From Arthrobacter sp. Marseille-P9274 (GTDB lineage Bacteria; Actinomycetota; Actinomycetes; Actinomycetales; Micrococcaceae): 41,111 nt of DNA. The number at the start of each line of letters is the position of its first letter. Positions within the stretch are counted from its first letter, which is position 1. Below the pieces are notes generated by a model that was not told the origin of the DNA, did not search any database, and saw nothing but the letters and a program-made list of their open reading frames with translations. Both the position numbers and the translations under genes were made by a program. Location: the NCBI RefSeq assembly GCF_946892675.1, contig NZ_CAMPOV010000006.1:1-41111 (forward strand). The letters run 5' to 3'. Of this stretch, positions 39,593 through 41,111 are shown one piece after another.

Positions 39593-40366
39593 GTTGTCGA
39601 CGTAAAGCTGTTCGGGAATGCCGCTGACGATCCATTCGGGATTGGGCTTGCGCCAGATCGCCTGCCGCAAGGCGAGCGCCGTGTTGAGGGCACTGGGGGC
39701 ATCGAGGCTGAGGAAGTAACCGGCGATGGCTCGGCTGTGATCGTCAACGATGACGGTCAGCCAAGGACGCACCGGGGTTCCGGCATCATCGAGCACGAGA
39801 ATGTCGAGAACGGTATGATCGGCCTGCCACATCTCGTTCGAGGTCGCGGCTTCGCGCCGATGCACTAGCTCGTGCTGGTCGCGGTAGACGGCCGGATCGG
39901 AGGCTGCGGCGATCTGGCTTGCCGGTATCGCCCTGACGACACGCGCGACGGCCGCATAGCTGGGGGTTCGGTGTCCATGCGCGATGGCGAGTTCCTGCAC
40001 CTTTCGGTGAATGGCGGCGACCGGGGGTCGCGGGCGCTTGGTGGCGAGAGTGCGGGTCAGTTCGACCAGATGTTCCGGCAGGTGCAGCCTGCCCCGATCG
40101 TTGCGCGGCAGACGCGCGAGACCGGCAAGTCCTTCGGCACGGTAGCGCCCGAGCCAGCGCTGCAACGTCCGCTCGCTCAGCGTGCCGGTGCGGGCGAGGT
40201 CCGCGAGCGGGATGCCATCGGCGAGGTGCGGTTCAAGGACGCGGTAGCGCTCGATCGCCAGCGGCGGGACAAGCGCCGGATGCGTCACCGCCGACGGTCC
40301 GTGTCGCAGGTAAGGAAAACGGAGATTTGCCTGCCCATCGCCATGCGAGTCCGCTCGCGTTGCCAA
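39593..40366 (-). pseudogene. tniA: tniA transposase, N-terminal fragment
   Basis: The first 258 codons of the DDE transposase. It has helix-turn-helix domains (GIPLADLARTGTLSERTLQR and onward) and the first two catalytic aspartates in NEMWQADHTVLDI and LYVDN. The frame continues into the IS110 end to a stop at 39533, adding about 19 foreign residues. With the fragment at 37229-37933 it gives a 492-residue protein of the TniA/Tn552 type. As interrupted it lacks the catalytic Glu. Confidence 0.86.
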
Positions 40367-40479
40367 ACCGGCCTGTTCGACGTAAATCTACCCGGTAAAG
40401 AAAACTAGGGCAACATAGACCTGCCGATGACGACTTTCTTCCCAAACCGCGCCCGATCGGGGCGCCACCGGCCCTACGC
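40367..40479. promoter_or_regulatory. Divergent promoter and probable res site of the transposon
   Basis: The 113 bp between tniA and the divergent resolvase gene is where Tn552-type elements place res. I see no clean inverted repeats beyond CGCCCGATCGGGGCG-like symmetry near 40449-40463, so this is assigned mainly by position. Confidence 0.4.
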
Positions 40480-41052
40480 ATGAAAATCGGTTACGCCCGC
40501 GTATCGACCGCCGAGCAGAACCTGGACCTCCAGCGTGATGCGCTGAAGGCTGCCGGCTGCGAGAAGGTCATCACCGACAAGGCCTCCGGGGCGACTGCCG
40601 CTCGCCCTGGATTGGAAAAGGTGAAGGAGCTGCTTCGCGCCGGCGACACACTGGTGGTCTGGCGCCTCGACAGGCTCGGCCGCTCGCTCCGTGATCTGAT
40701 CGGATGGATGACCTACCTCGACGAGGAAAAGGTCGGGCTGCTGAGCCTGCACGAGGCGATCGACACGACCACCACGTCGGGCAAGCTTACCTTCCACCTG
40801 TTCGGGGCATTGGCGGAGTTCGAGCGCAACCTGATCCGCGAGCGGACCCAGGCCGGTCTCACCGCAGCCCGCGCTCGCGGCAAGAAGGGTGGCCGGCCGG
40901 CCGCACTCGGCAAGGACAAGCGCGACCTGGCCGTCAGGCTCTACCACGAGAACACGATGCCGATCGCCAAGATTTGCTCGATGCTCGGCATCTCCAAGCC
41001 AACACTCTACGCCTATGTGCGATCGGCCGAGACCAAGCCGGTAGCCGCGTAG
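40480..41052 (+). CDS. Serine resolvase of the transposon
   Basis: A 190-residue small serine recombinase that should resolve cointegrates formed by TniA/TniB. Features are the catalytic Ser in IGYARVSTAEQNLDLQ, GDTLVVWRLDRLGRSLRDLI, FHLFGALAEFERNLIRERTQ and a C-terminal helix-turn-helix MPIAKICSMLGISKPTLYAY. It differs clearly from the resolvase at 35195-35746, so the two belong to different units. The stop lies 11 bp from the inner end of the right terminal repeat. Confidence 0.92.
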   Translation: MKIGYARVSTAEQNLDLQRDALKAAGCEKVITDKASGATAARPGLEKVKELLRAGDTLVVWRLDRLGRSLRDLIGWMTYLDEEKVGLLSLHEAIDTTTTSGKLTFHLFGALAEFERNLIRERTQAGLTAARARGKKGGRPAALGKDKRDLAVRLYHENTMPIAKICSMLGISKPTLYAYVRSAETKPVAA

Positions 41053-41063
41053 CGACGCTCGCC

Positions 41064-41110
41064 GACAAATAGCGCGATCAGAATGCCGCCACTTAGCGCG
41101 AGCGTTTACA
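41064..41110 (-). repeat. Right 47-bp terminal inverted repeat of the transposon
   Basis: Read inward on the minus strand it starts TGTAAACGCTCGCGCTAAGT and ends CGCGCTATTTGTC. It matches the reassembled left end at 45 of 47 positions. CGCGCTA occurs twice inside it, a likely pair of TniA-binding sites. Confidence 0.85.
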
Positions 41111-41111
41111 C

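Larger units (their letters stand above)
35791..41110. mobile_element. Tn552/Tn5053-like transposon with two nested insertions
   Basis: The tips are inverted repeats. The right one is 41064-41110 (TGTAAACGCTCGCGCT inward on the minus strand). The left one is split into 35791-35806 and about 36395-36425 by an IS200-type element. Joined, they match over 47 bp with two mismatches. The gene content is tniB, tniA (split by an IS110 element) and a divergent resolvase; no tniQ is present. After removing both insertions the element is about 3.1 kb. A 5-bp target repeat is not evident: the left flank is GCGGA, while the single base visible on the right is C. Confidence 0.82.

Overview
The window looks like part of a conjugative or mobilizable plasmid of a sphingomonad (Alphaproteobacteria, Sphingomonadaceae; genus not resolvable). 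The reasons are the high GC content, TonB-dependent receptors whose TonB boxes read DIIVTARK and IIVTG, an HWE-kinase/FATGUY-type regulator pair, and a Ti-type traA / traC-traD-traG transfer region joined to an iteron-controlled repA and a parA partition locus. No rRNA, tRNA or CRISPR array was seen.

Layout. (1) 1-3717, minus strand: a cell-surface-signalling operon of ECF sigma factor, FecR-type regulator and TonB receptor with an STN domain; the receptor runs off the left edge. (2) 3844-10100, plus strand: an envelope cluster (MlaA-like protein, CDP-alcohol phosphatidyltransferase, GT4 glycosyltransferase, MgtC/SapB protein), then a cupredoxin and a siderophore-type TonB receptor. (3) 10173-12962: small secreted proteins, a YgjV-like membrane protein, and a globin gene whose 3' end is cut by a 0.8-kb non-autonomous element (11784-12578) with two arrayed-box ends and one passenger gene. 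(4) 13109-16324: HWE kinase, single-domain response regulator, diguanylate cyclase and ECF sigma factor, with a strongly structured intergenic stretch. (5) 16452-20894: WGR-domain protein, secreted proteins and lipoproteins, a serpin lipoprotein and a DUF1971 protein.

(6) 20894-31424 is the plasmid backbone: DUF6118-like protein, TraA relaxase, a candidate oriT between divergent tra operons, TraC/TraD-like proteins, an AAA ATPase, the TraG coupling protein, oriV with 22-bp-spaced iterons, repA, parA with an RHH partner, and a SprT-like protein. No trb/virB mating-pair genes are present in the window. (7) 31425-35198: a hairpin-rich spacer, a RelB/YafQ-type toxin-antitoxin pair, a histidine phosphatase and four small lipoproteins.

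(8) 35195-41111 is a nest of mobile DNA. A serine resolvase gene is followed, 44 bp upstream of its start, by a Tn552/Tn5053-like transposon (35791-41110) with 47-bp terminal inverted repeats. An IS200-type element sits inside its left terminal repeat. An IS110-family element sits inside its tniA, exactly between the codons for YVDN and GSDF, with a 2-bp GT core on both sides. Removing both insertions restores the terminal repeat and a 492-residue transposase. The most unusual items are the arrayed-end mini-element, this transposon nest, the structured RNA-like intergenic regions, and a set of lipoproteins that seem to share a small domain.
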